Under the pieces are notes generated by a model. It did not search any database, was not told the origin of the DNA, and saw nothing but the letters and a program-made list of their open reading frames with translations. The position numbers were made by a program, and so were the translations under genes. This document shows positions 1 to 9,376 of a stretch of DNA of 15,389 bases, one piece after another. The stretch is taken from assembly GCA_036514635.1 (NCBI GenBank), contig DATBWU010000262.1, positions 1-15,389 on the forward strand, read 5' to 3'. The DNA is from DASSFZ01 sp036514635. GTDB taxonomy: Bacteria > Chloroflexota > Anaerolineae > Fen-1058. Positions within the stretch are counted from its first letter, which is position 1; each line of letters opens with the position of its first letter.

Positions 1-45
1 GACCAGCGTGATGCCGAAGTAGGCGCGAATCTGCCGCTTGGTCAT
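1..45 (-). CDS. 5' end of an unidentified gene, cut by the window edge
   Basis: Only the first 15 codons are visible, reading MTKRQIRAYFGITLV on the minus strand. The ATG overlaps the stop of the upstream glycosyltransferase gene as ATGA, and a good Shine-Dalgarno GGAGGTG lies about 4 nt before it, so the start is well supported and translational coupling is likely. The visible part has a basic N-terminus turning hydrophobic at its end, which could be the beginning of a membrane segment, but 15 residues are too few to name a family. Its position suggests a cell-envelope or glycan-related function, which is inference. Confidence 0.6.
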   Translation of the reverse strand, partial: MTKRQIRAYFGITLV

Positions 46-992
46 CGCGCACCTCCGTTGTCAGGCCCTTCCGCAGCTTCTAAACCTGCGGGAGGATGGC
101 TCCTCATCTCCGCCCGCAGGCATGGCCCGCCGCGCAGACCGATCCCAAGGCGCACCAGCGTGTCGAGCCAGTGCGGCGTGCTGGCCTGATAGTGCTTGCG
201 ATAGAACAGCCACATGGCGCGCTGAAACTCGTACCGTGCTCGCGGGCTGCGAGTGCTCGCCGCGCGCTTGATGTGCAGCACGGTGACTTCGGGCCAGTAC
301 ATCACCTTCCAGCCGTGCTGTCTGATGCGATATGCCCAGTCCAGGTCTTCGCCGTACATCCAGAACGTCTCGTCGAGCAGACCCGCCTGCTGAATCGCCT
401 CGGCGCGCACGAGCATGAACGCGCCGACGACCGAATCGACTTCGGCAGCCCGGTCGGGATCGAGGAAGGTCATGTTATAGCGGCCAAAACGGGGGCTTTT
501 CGGAAATAGCCTGCTCAAGCCGGAGAAACGATAGAACGAGACTTCGGGCGTAGGGAAAGATCGGCGGCAAGCCAGATCGAGCGAGCCATCCGACCGCACC
601 AGCTTCACACCCAGCACACCGGTATCGGGATGCTCATCCATGTACCTCACAACGCGAGCGAAGGCATCGGCAGGGAGGACGGTGTCGGGATTGAGCAACA
701 GAGCATAACGCGGGAAGGATGAAGGATGAAGGACGAAGGATGAAGGTCGGTCGGCGAAGCCGAAGTGGCGCAGGCCGAGGTTGTTGCCGGCAGCGTAACC
801 GCTGTTGACGTTGCGGATCAGATGCACGTGCGGGAACTCGCGCTCAACCCTGTCGGCGCTGCCGTCGGGCGAGTCGTTGTCGACGACGCACACGGAAAAG
901 GACACACCCTTATTCGCCAGCGCGGACTTCAGGCAGTCGCACAAGAGATCGCACACGTTGTACGAGACAATGACAATTCCCAGGTCTAACAT
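42..992 (-). CDS. Family 2 glycosyltransferase (rhamnosyltransferase-like)
   Basis: This is a GT-A fold glycosyltransferase of family 2, the type that adds sugars from nucleotide donors to cell-surface glycans or lipids. From the chosen start (MLDLGIVIVSYN) it has 316 residues. Visible motifs are the N-terminal strand IVIVSYN, VVDNDSPDGSAD (about 36-47), the donor-site variant of DXD in LLLNPDT (98-104) and WMYGEDLDW (211-219) with the acidic residues expected for catalysis. The frame is open 30 codons further upstream, to 1082, but that extension lies in a low-complexity repeat, so the ATG at 992 next to the conserved first strand is preferred; its Shine-Dalgarno is weak. Residues about 83-93 (PSSFVLHPSSF) are encoded by a GAAGGAT repeat and have no counterpart that I know of in the family. 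The gene follows murE by about 80 bp and overlaps the next gene by ATGA, which suggests a cell-wall operon. The acceptor is unknown. Confidence 0.88.
   Translation of the reverse strand: MLDLGIVIVSYNVCDLLCDCLKSALANKGVSFSVCVVDNDSPDGSADRVEREFPHVHLIRNVNSGYAAGNNLGLRHFGFADRPSSFVLHPSSFPRYALLLNPDTVLPADAFARVVRYMDEHPDTGVLGVKLVRSDGSLDLACRRSFPTPEVSFYRFSGLSRLFPKSPRFGRYNMTFLDPDRAAEVDSVVGAFMLVRAEAIQQAGLLDETFWMYGEDLDWAYRIRQHGWKVMYWPEVTVLHIKRAASTRSPRARYEFQRAMWLFYRKHYQASTPHWLDTLVRLGIGLRGGPCLRAEMRSHPPAGLEAAEGPDNGGAR
714..746. repeat. GAAGGAT repeat inside the glycosyltransferase gene
   Basis: Thirty-three bases made of GAAGGAT/GAAGGAC units (plus-strand reading), exactly 11 codons, so the frame is kept. It encodes PSSFVLHPSSF between the GNNLGL region and the NPDT motif. 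The same repeat type forms the hisF/hisIE junction at 9343-9376. Confidence 0.85.
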
Positions 993-1017
993 CGTTGTGA
1001 AGTACTCTAATGTAGAA

Positions 1018-1092
1018 TTAAGAATGAGGAATGCAGAAAGCGCCCCGCCATTTTCTTCATTCTTCATTACTTCATTCTGCATTCTTCATACT
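1018..1092. repeat. ATTCTGCATTCTTCATT-type inverted repeat at the murE/glycosyltransferase junction
   Basis: The left part reads AAGAATGAGGAATGCAGAA; the right part holds TTCATTCTTCATT and TTCTGCATTCTTCAT, so the two parts are roughly inverted copies around a GC-rich centre. The last codons of murE (MKNAE and the TGA) lie in the right part. The same family forms the tandem array at 15243-15389. Confidence 0.8.
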
Positions 1093-2673
1093 TGCCGTGG
1101 GCAGCGTTTGCAACGGCGTGCCTTTCAGCGCGGCGCGCATCGCCTGGCGGTCGTCCCACGGGTACTCCGTCTCGCCGAAGCACATGCTCTGCTCGTGACC
1201 CTTGCCGCAGGCCATGACCACATCGCCCGGTCGGGCCAGCGAGCAGGCGAAGGCAATCGCTTCGCCGCGATCCGGCACGCGCCAAAAATCGACGCCTTCG
1301 ACGCGGCCCTGCGCCGCGACCGCCCCAGCCGTCATCTGCATGATCGCATCGAGTGACTCGGTGCGCGGGTCCTCGGCAGTGATGACAATCTTATCCGCCA
1401 ATCGGCCGGCCACCTCGCCCATCAGTCGCCGCTTCTCGCGGTCGCGCAGGCCCGCCGATCCGAACGCGACGATCACCTGCCCGGTCGTCATCGTCCGGGC
1501 GGCGGCGATGGCCTTCGCCAGCGCATTGGGCGTGTGTGCAAAATCGACGACGGCGGTGAAGTTCTGCCCCGCGTCGATGCGCTCCATGCGACCAGGCACA
1601 CCCTTCAGCGCGGCGATGCCGCGCCGCGCCGCGTCAGGCTCGATGCACAAGGCATCGACCGTCGCGCCGATCGCCGCCAGGCAATTCGATACGTTGTGCT
1701 CGCCGACGAAGGTGGTCTCGACCGGCACGGTGTACCCCCGGCCGACCGCCCTGAAGCGAATCGCATCCGGCGCGTACTGAATATCAGCGGCGCGCACGTC
1801 GGCATTCCAGCGCGCGGTCGAATAGGCCAGCACCCGACACTCGGCGCGATCCAGCAGCTCGTCGAACGAAGAATCATCCAGGTTGAGTATCGCCGTCTTA
1901 GGAACACCTTTATTGTGCGCCGTCGCCAGCGATTCGAACAGGCGCGCTTTGGCGGCGCGATAGGCAGCCAGCGAGCCGTGCAGATCGAGGTGTTCGTGAG
2001 TGATGTTGGTGACGACGGCCACATCGAACTCGCAAGCATCGACGCGGTGATGCTCCAGGCCGTGCGAGGTGACTTCCAGTACGCAATGCGTCAGGCCGGC
2101 ATCGACCATGCGCCGCAAATAGCGCTGAAGGTCGTCGGCGTCCGGCGTCGTGACGTGGAGACCGGTATCGATCACATCGTCGCCGACGACGGCACTGACC
2201 GTGCTGATCATGCCGGCCCGAATACCGGCCGCCTTCAAGATGGAGTAGATCAGATTCGTCGTCGTCGTCTTGCCATCGGTGCCGGTGACGCCGATCATGA
2301 TAAGGCGGCGGGCCGGGAGGCCGTTCCACGCAGCGTGCAGATAAGCGAACGCCTCGCGCCCGTTTCGCACACGCAAGTAAGGAATCTTCACCGCAGAGGA
2401 CGCAGAGAGCGCTGAGCCGTTCTTTTTGATCTCTGCGGCCTTTGCGTTCTCCGCGGTCAAATCTATCTGGGCCTCACCGACAACTGCTGCCGCGCCGCGC
2501 GCGATCGCATCGGCGATGAAACGATGCCCGTCGACCGACACGCCGCGATAGGCGACGAACAGCGCGCCCGGAACGACCTCGCGCGAATCGTCGGTGACGA
2601 GCGTGATGTCGGGATCGGAGTCCGGACGCACTTCAAGCGCAGGCAACGAGGCGGCGAGTTGACTGAGGCGCAT
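1072..2673 (-). CDS. murE: MurE-type UDP-MurNAc-tripeptide synthetase
   Basis: A cytoplasmic Mur ligase that adds the third stem-peptide amino acid to UDP-MurNAc-L-Ala-D-Glu with ATP. It has 533 residues against about 490-500 usually. Visible: the MurE N-terminal signature TDDSREVVPGALFVAYRG (27-44); the ATP loop GTDGKTTTT (131-139); the lysine expected to be carbamylated in AKARLF (Lys242); FAHTPNAL (378-385); and GKGHE (490-494). The residue that selects the third amino acid lies in a DNPR motif in meso-DAP enzymes; here it reads EDPR (434-437), so a residue other than meso-DAP, for instance ornithine, is possible. Residues about 73-96 come from a palindromic repeat inserted in frame in the N-terminal domain. 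The last residues, MKNAE and stop, come from another repeat. No Shine-Dalgarno precedes the ATG, and TAAAAT lies 9 nt upstream, so the mRNA may be leaderless. Confidence 0.93.
   Translation of the reverse strand: MRLSQLAASLPALEVRPDSDPDITLVTDDSREVVPGALFVAYRGVSVDGHRFIADAIARGAAAVVGEAQIDLTAENAKAAEIKKNGSALSASSAVKIPYLRVRNGREAFAYLHAAWNGLPARRLIMIGVTGTDGKTTTTNLIYSILKAAGIRAGMISTVSAVVGDDVIDTGLHVTTPDADDLQRYLRRMVDAGLTHCVLEVTSHGLEHHRVDACEFDVAVVTNITHEHLDLHGSLAAYRAAKARLFESLATAHNKGVPKTAILNLDDSSFDELLDRAECRVLAYSTARWNADVRAADIQYAPDAIRFRAVGRGYTVPVETTFVGEHNVSNCLAAIGATVDALCIEPDAARRGIAALKGVPGRMERIDAGQNFTAVVDFAHTPNALAKAIAAARTMTTGQVIVAFGSAGLRDREKRRLMGEVAGRLADKIVITAEDPRTESLDAIMQMTAGAVAAQGRVEGVDFWRVPDRGEAIAFACSLARPGDVVMACGKGHEQSMCFGETEYPWDDRQAMRAALKGTPLQTLPTASMKNAE
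2389..2457. repeat. ACCGCAGAG palindromic repeat, in frame inside murE
   Basis: The left end reads ACCGCAGAGGACGCAGAG and the right end TTTGCGTTCTCCGCGGT, so the tips are inverted copies. In murE it encodes TAENAKAAEIKK and GSALSASSAVK (residues about 73-96), between the N-terminal domain and the ATP-binding domain. Related copies lie at 11107-11176 and 10221-10250. It encodes no protein of its own, so it resembles a REP or MITE-like element. Confidence 0.85.
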
Positions 2674-2682
2674 GGCAACATG

Positions 2683-2688
2683 ATTTTA
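2683..2688 (-). promoter_or_regulatory. Possible -10 box of murE (leaderless)
   Basis: TAAAAT on the minus strand (5/6 to TATAAT) ends 9 nt before the murE ATG, which would place the transcript start 1-3 nt before the ATG. The -35 is weak (TTGGGG with a 19-bp spacer). The absence of a Shine-Dalgarno fits a leaderless mRNA. Confidence 0.35.
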
Positions 2689-2811
2689 CCACGAGGCTTG
2701 ATTCTCACCCCAAGCGCCTCGATGCTGTAGGGGAGTTTGCGCCCGACGATGCCCACTCCGCTGCGCTGCGGGGTGCTTCGCAAAATCGTCGGGCTGATCG
2801 TACAAAGCCGG

Positions 2812-2880
2812 ACACACACTTGCACAGCGCTTGTCCCTCCGGGACAGCGCAAGTGCAGGTGTGCGGTGCAGTGCTCCCGT
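2812..2880. repeat. 69-bp hairpin element, copy A
   Basis: This copy matches copy B at 12583-12651 at 66 of 69 positions by eye. The left arm CACACTTGCAC...TTGTCCC pairs with the right arm GGGACAGCGCAAGTGCA..GTGTG around a TCC triloop. It is followed by TGCGGTGCAGTGCTCCCGT, which is also conserved between the copies. It lies in the spacer between murE and the divergent glycosylase gene. Confidence 0.85.
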
Positions 2881-2881
2881 G

Positions 2882-2948
2882 AACCCGGCTGTATTCAGCC
2901 CGGTTGACCGGGCTTCGCAGGTTGAGCCGGGCGGCTTCAGCCCTCGGC
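2882..2948. repeat. CCCGGCT/AGCCCGG inverted repeats
   Basis: Several alternating CCCGG(C/G)T and AGCC(C/G)GG units: AACCCGGCT pairs with AGCCCGGTT (one mismatch), and a second set, GAGCCGGGCGGCTTCAGCCC, follows. This is low-copy palindromic spacer sequence between murE and the glycosylase gene; no gene is seen in it. Confidence 0.55.
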
Positions 2949-2968
2949 GATAGCGCAGTGACAACCTT

Positions 2969-2982
2969 TTCGTGTACACGAA
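2969..2982. promoter_or_regulatory. Perfect 14-bp palindrome TTCGTGTACACGAA
   Basis: The palindrome is perfect and centred about 54 bp upstream of the predicted transcript start of the glycosylase gene, a position compatible with an operator. It also resembles the TTCGTGTAGATTCGTG repeat at 12652-12704, so it may be only a repeat remnant. Confidence 0.3.
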
Positions 2983-2993
2983 TCAATCGGGGG

Positions 2994-3022
2994 ATGAAAC
3001 GGCGACGGGTGTGTTGTATAAT
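2994..3022 (+). promoter_or_regulatory. Promoter of the glycosylase gene, probably leaderless
   Basis: ATGAAA (4/6) and a perfect TATAAT (3017-3022) are separated by 17 bp. Only 7 nt separate TATAAT from the ATG at 3030, so transcription should begin at or next to the start codon. No Shine-Dalgarno fits, which supports a leaderless mRNA. Confidence 0.6.
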
Positions 3023-3029
3023 CCGATTT

Positions 3030-4256
3030 ATGCGCACCGTCACTCCTGCCCTCGCCCGCCGGCTCGCTATCACAAAGCAACGGCTCGCCGGCCCACAGCC
3101 ACCGGCCAATGGAGAAGGCATTCTCCAAGTCGTGCGCGACCTGGGTTGCCTGCAACTCGATCCGATCAGCGCCGTCGCGCGCAGCCACCAGCTGGTGCTG
3201 TGGAGCCGCCTCGGCCAATACGATCTGACCGACCTCGACACCGTCCTCTGGCGCGACCGAAGCCTGTTCGAGTATTGGGCGCACGTGGCGTCGATCGTGC
3301 TGACGGAGGATTATCCGATTCATCACTGGATGATGCGCCGCCACGGGCGCGACGGATCGCAATGGGCCTTCCGCACACGCGCCTGGGTCGAGGAAAACCG
3401 CTCGCTCCGGCGGCACGTCCTCAACGAGCTCAGGCGCAACGGCCCACTACCCTCGCGCTACTTCGAGGACAAAGCGGCGGAAGGCTGGTACTCCACCGGC
3501 TGGACAACAGGGCGCAACGTCAGCAAGATGATCGACTTGCTGTGGCTGCAAGGGACGATCATGGTGGCAGGTCGGCAAGGATTGCAGAAGCTGTGGGATT
3601 TGAGCGAGCGCGTGCTACCGGAGTGGACGCCGCGCGAGCGACTGCCTGAGCGCCAGATCGTGCGCCGCGCAGCGCAGAGGGCGATCCGCGCGCTGGGTAT
3701 TGCCACGCCTCAGCACATTCGGCAGCACTTCACGCGCGGTCGTTATCCAAACCTGGATCGTGCGCTGGTCGGTCTGGAGGTCGAGGGACAGATCGAGCAA
3801 GTCACGATCCAAGACTGGCCCGGCCCGTGGTACATCCACGCGGACGACGTGCCGTTGCTGGAGAGATTAGAGAATGAAGAGTGGGAACCGCGAACGACGC
3901 TGCTCTCGCCGTTCGACAATCTGATCTGCGATCGCAAGCGCACGCAGCGCTTGTTTAATTTCGATTTCACGATGGAGATTTACGTCCCGCAGGCCAAGCG
4001 CAAGTACGGCTATTACGTGTTGCCGATCCTGCACGGCGAGCACTTCATCGGCCGCATCGATCCCAAGCTCGATCGCGAGCGCGGCGTGCTGCTCGTCCAC
4101 GCTGTGCACGCCGAACCCGGCGCGGCGAAATCTCGAAGCGCCGCATCTGCCGCCGCCACAGCCATTCAAGAACTCGCCGACTTCCTCGGCGCGAGCGACA
4201 TCGAGTACGATCGCAAACGCCTGCCTCCCGCCTGGAAACGCGGCCTGCTGGCGTGA
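3030..4256 (+). CDS. YcaQ-family winged-helix DNA glycosylase
   Basis: A 408-residue protein of the HTH_42/YcaQ (AlkX/AlkZ) family, whose characterised members excise bulky alkylated bases and unhook interstrand crosslinks without metals or ATP. The catalytic QxD motif of the YcaQ type is visible as QLD at residues 42-44 within LGCLQLDPISAV, followed by RSHQLVLWSRLG. The C-terminal part holds the conserved LLSPFDNLICDRKR and a YGYYVLPILHGEHFIGRID block typical of the family. The frame stays open to 2904, but the ATG at 3030 is preferred because it begins the conserved N-terminus (MRTVTPALARRLAITKQRL) and a TATAAT lies just before it. It is the only plus-strand gene, divergent from murE and convergent with acs, and so is its own transcription unit. 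The family is clear; the actual lesion is not. Confidence 0.88.
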   Translation: MRTVTPALARRLAITKQRLAGPQPPANGEGILQVVRDLGCLQLDPISAVARSHQLVLWSRLGQYDLTDLDTVLWRDRSLFEYWAHVASIVLTEDYPIHHWMMRRHGRDGSQWAFRTRAWVEENRSLRRHVLNELRRNGPLPSRYFEDKAAEGWYSTGWTTGRNVSKMIDLLWLQGTIMVAGRQGLQKLWDLSERVLPEWTPRERLPERQIVRRAAQRAIRALGIATPQHIRQHFTRGRYPNLDRALVGLEVEGQIEQVTIQDWPGPWYIHADDVPLLERLENEEWEPRTTLLSPFDNLICDRKRTQRLFNFDFTMEIYVPQAKRKYGYYVLPILHGEHFIGRIDPKLDRERGVLLVHAVHAEPGAAKSRSAASAAATAIQELADFLGASDIEYDRKRLPPAWKRGLLA

Positions 4257-4270
4257 TCCATCAACGAAGC

Positions 4271-4295
4271 AGGGGCGAGTCGGTGACTCGCCCCT
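4271..4295. terminator. Perfect 11-bp hairpin between convergent genes
   Basis: AGGGGCGAGTC and GACTCGCCCCT form a perfect stem with a GGT loop, midway between the convergent glycosylase and acs stops. There is no T-run on either side, so it is not a classical Rho-independent terminator, though a bidirectional pausing role is possible. GGGGCGAGTC...GACTCGCCCC hairpins also recur as interspersed repeats in several bacterial groups (from memory). Confidence 0.55.
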
Positions 4296-4319
4296 ACGCA
4301 TGCACCTGAACCGATCTCA

Positions 4320-6215
<1,896 letters not shown>

Positions 6216-6267
6216 GATTGCTCCTCCGCGGGGTGTGTCGATGACCCCTTGGCTGGGGGATGCGGAG

Positions 6268-6297
6268 AGTATATCGCAACACGTCGGGGAAAGTAAA
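6268..6297 (-). promoter_or_regulatory. Candidate promoter of acs
   Basis: On the minus strand TTTACT (4/6) and TATACT (5/6) are separated by 18 bp. The transcript would start near 6261, leaving a leader of about 45 nt that contains CCCC...GGGG pairing and the GGAGGAG ribosome binding site. Confidence 0.45.
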
Positions 6298-6326
6298 ATA
6301 GATCGCGCAGGTGACACAAACGCGCA

Positions 6327-6347
6327 GGAGAGCCACGATGGCTCTCC
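6327..6347. repeat. 8-bp perfect hairpin upstream of acs
   Basis: GGAGAGCC and GGCTCTCC are separated by ACGAT. It lies just upstream of the candidate acs promoter, in the typA-acs spacer. There is no T-run. It could be a regulatory site or part of the end of the typA transcript. Confidence 0.5.
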
Positions 6348-6472
6348 CGCAAAGTCTCGGTTCGGCGCAGGGCGCGCAAGCAAGGACGCCCGGCCGGAGC
6401 TATACTGCGCGCGGTCACAAGTTGCGCCTTTTGCTGCTCAAAGCCCACGTCCACGCGGGCGTCTATCCTGAT

Positions 6473-6492
6473 CGACCGCGAGGACGCGGTCG
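6473..6492. terminator. GC-rich hairpin downstream of typA
   Basis: CGACCGCG and CGCGGTCG form a perfect 8-bp stem with loop AGGA, about 50 nt after the typA stop. No T-run follows on the minus strand, so as a terminator it would be atypical. The rest of the 324-bp typA-acs spacer shows no gene. Confidence 0.4.
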
Positions 6493-6539
6493 GTGAGCAA
6501 AACCGCAGATGGTTCCCGCGTCGGGTATATCATGGTTGA

Positions 6540-8381
<1,842 letters not shown>

Positions 8382-8423
8382 GTTACTTCCTCGCGGCCCC
8401 CCAGCAACGGGCAGACGGGGGAC

Positions 8424-8458
8424 AAAAAGCACCCCGGCGATGCGACTGGCCGAGGTGC
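8424..8458 (-). terminator. Terminator-like hairpin in the typA leader
   Basis: On the minus strand GCACCTCGGC pairs with GCCGGGGTGC over 10 bp (one T-G wobble), with a 10-nt loop, followed at once by TTTTT (8428-8424). This is a textbook Rho-independent terminator. It lies downstream of the typA promoter and upstream of the typA ATG. It could end read-through from the his operon, act as a typA attenuator, or both. A CCGAG just upstream could pair with CTCGG in the left arm as an alternative fold. Confidence 0.7.
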
Positions 8459-8482
8459 AGATGGTGCTCGGTTAGCGGCGGG

Positions 8483-8511
8483 ATTATATCAGGGTCGGGG
8501 TCGTGCGTCAA
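8483..8511 (-). promoter_or_regulatory. Sigma-70-type promoter of typA
   Basis: On the minus strand TTGACG (5/6) and a perfect TATAAT are separated by exactly 17 bp, the best promoter match in the window. The start would be near 8476, giving a leader of about 95 nt. Confidence 0.75.
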
Positions 8512-8536
8512 CGGATAGCAGCGGAGCAACGAATGG

Positions 8537-8568
8537 GCAACCCCCGCGCTGCGCGCACGGGCAGGCGG
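8537..8568 (+). repeat. GCAA-hairpin-CAGGCGG element, copy 1
   Basis: Reads GCAACCCCCGCGC, TGC, GCGCACGGG, CAGGCGG: an imperfect GC stem between the ends GCAACCC and GGGCAGGCGG. Two copies in the opposite orientation lie in the hisA tail at 10270-10300 and 10303-10326 with the same ends but other stems. Confidence 0.6.
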
Positions 8569-8706
8569 ATAAACGAATCCGCTTCCATTCGCTTGTCCGC
8601 TTCCCAATCCGCTGGCCGCTATCCGTTTCCTGTCCGCTTGTCCGTTTACAAGTCCGTTGATGACATCCGTTTCCTATCCGCTTGTCCGTTTCCTATCCGT
8701 TGACTG
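8569..8706. repeat. TATCCGTTTCC / GCTTGTCCG direct repeats
   Basis: Degenerate units such as TATCCGTTTCCTATCCGC and CTTGTCCGTTT recur five or more times between hisIE and typA. The right end encodes the last residues of HisIE (STDRKRTSG) and its TAG stop. Confidence 0.8.
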
Positions 8707-9354
8707 CCGCCGTCGCAGTTCCTCTTCGACCGCGCTCAGGCTCAACCCGTACGCCGAGAGTACCACCAGCGCGTGGTAGAACAGGTCGGCCATCTCTTCG
8801 ATGATACGCCGATCGCCCTGCCCCTTCGCCGCCACGACCACCTCGACGGCCTCTTCGCCGAACTTCTTGAGCAACTCATCGACATCGTTCAACAATCGAT
8901 TGGTGTACGAGCCGGCTGCCGGATGCGCTTTGCGATCCTCGATAATCGAGAACAACTCTGCCAGCATGATTGCCCTCCGTGCTGTCACTGATCCATAACC
9001 GCCAAGCAACGGTGTTGTTGGGTGGTCAACCAGAACCCGAAAGAAGCACGATCGCGCGCCGGTGTGGCAAGCCGGGCCGGTCGGATGAACGCGCAGCAGG
9101 AGCGTGTCGGCGTCGCAATCGACCCGAATCTCTTCGACCTTCAGCACGTTGCCCGATGTCGCGCCCTTGCGCCACAATTCGTTCCGGCTGCGGCTCCAGA
9201 AATGCGCCTCGCCCGTCTCACGCGTTAAGCGTAACGACTCGTCATTCATCCACGCCACCATCAGCACTTCGCCAGTCGATGCGTCCTGTGCAACAGCCGG
9301 GATCAGGCCGCGTGAATCGAAGACCAAATCCGTAATGCGTGATTCATCCCTCAT
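8674..9354 (-). CDS. hisIE: HisIE, fused PR-AMP cyclohydrolase and PR-ATP pyrophosphohydrolase
   Basis: A 226-residue bifunctional enzyme for steps 2 and 3 of histidine synthesis. The HisI half (about 15-115) shows VDCDADTLLLRVH and GPACHTGARSCFFR with the Mg-binding Asp79/81/83 and the Zn-binding Cys80, Cys96 and Cys103. The HisE half (about 130-215) shows LFSIIEDRK and GEEAVEVVVAAKGQ followed by EEMADLFYHALVVL, the acidic helices that bind Mg-pyrophosphate. The ATG at 9354 is the only ATG before the conserved GLIPAVAQD and lies inside a GGATGAAGGATGAGG repeat that also supplies a GAGGG ribosome site 7 nt away. Only AGG separates it from the hisF stop, in the same frame. The C-terminal STDRKRTSG and the stop are encoded by a different repeat. 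It is the last his gene of the operon. Confidence 0.95.
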   Translation of the reverse strand: MRDESRITDLVFDSRGLIPAVAQDASTGEVLMVAWMNDESLRLTRETGEAHFWSRSRNELWRKGATSGNVLKVEEIRVDCDADTLLLRVHPTGPACHTGARSCFFRVLVDHPTTPLLGGYGSVTARRAIMLAELFSIIEDRKAHPAAGSYTNRLLNDVDELLKKFGEEAVEVVVAAKGQGDRRIIEEMADLFYHALVVLSAYGLSLSAVEEELRRRQSTDRKRTSG

Positions 9355-9376
9355 CCTTCATCCCTCATCCTTCATC
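9343..9376. repeat. ATGAAGGATGAGGG repeat forming the hisF/hisIE junction
   Basis: On the minus strand it consists of alternating ATGAAGG and ATGAGGG units. It encodes the HisF end MMKDEG and TGA stop, a GAGGG ribosome site and the HisIE ATG. It is the same family as 714-746. Confidence 0.85.

Noticed and set aside
993..1082. Thirty-codon N-terminal extension of the glycosyltransferase
   Set aside because: It is encoded by the ATTCTGCATTCTTCATT repeat and overlaps the murE end; the conserved family sequence begins at the ATG at 992.
4271..4295. Classical Rho-independent terminator between the glycosylase gene and acs
   Set aside because: The hairpin is perfect but no T-run follows on either strand; kept only as a possible weak terminator or repeat.
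6216..6383. Fifty-six-codon N-terminal extension of Acs
   Set aside because: It runs through the likely promoter and ribosome site; the ATG at 6215 has a GGAGGAG and gives a normal Acs length.
8382..8432. N-terminal extension of TypA
   Set aside because: It starts within the leader terminator hairpin; the ATG at 8381 is directly before the conserved GTPase start and has a ribosome site.
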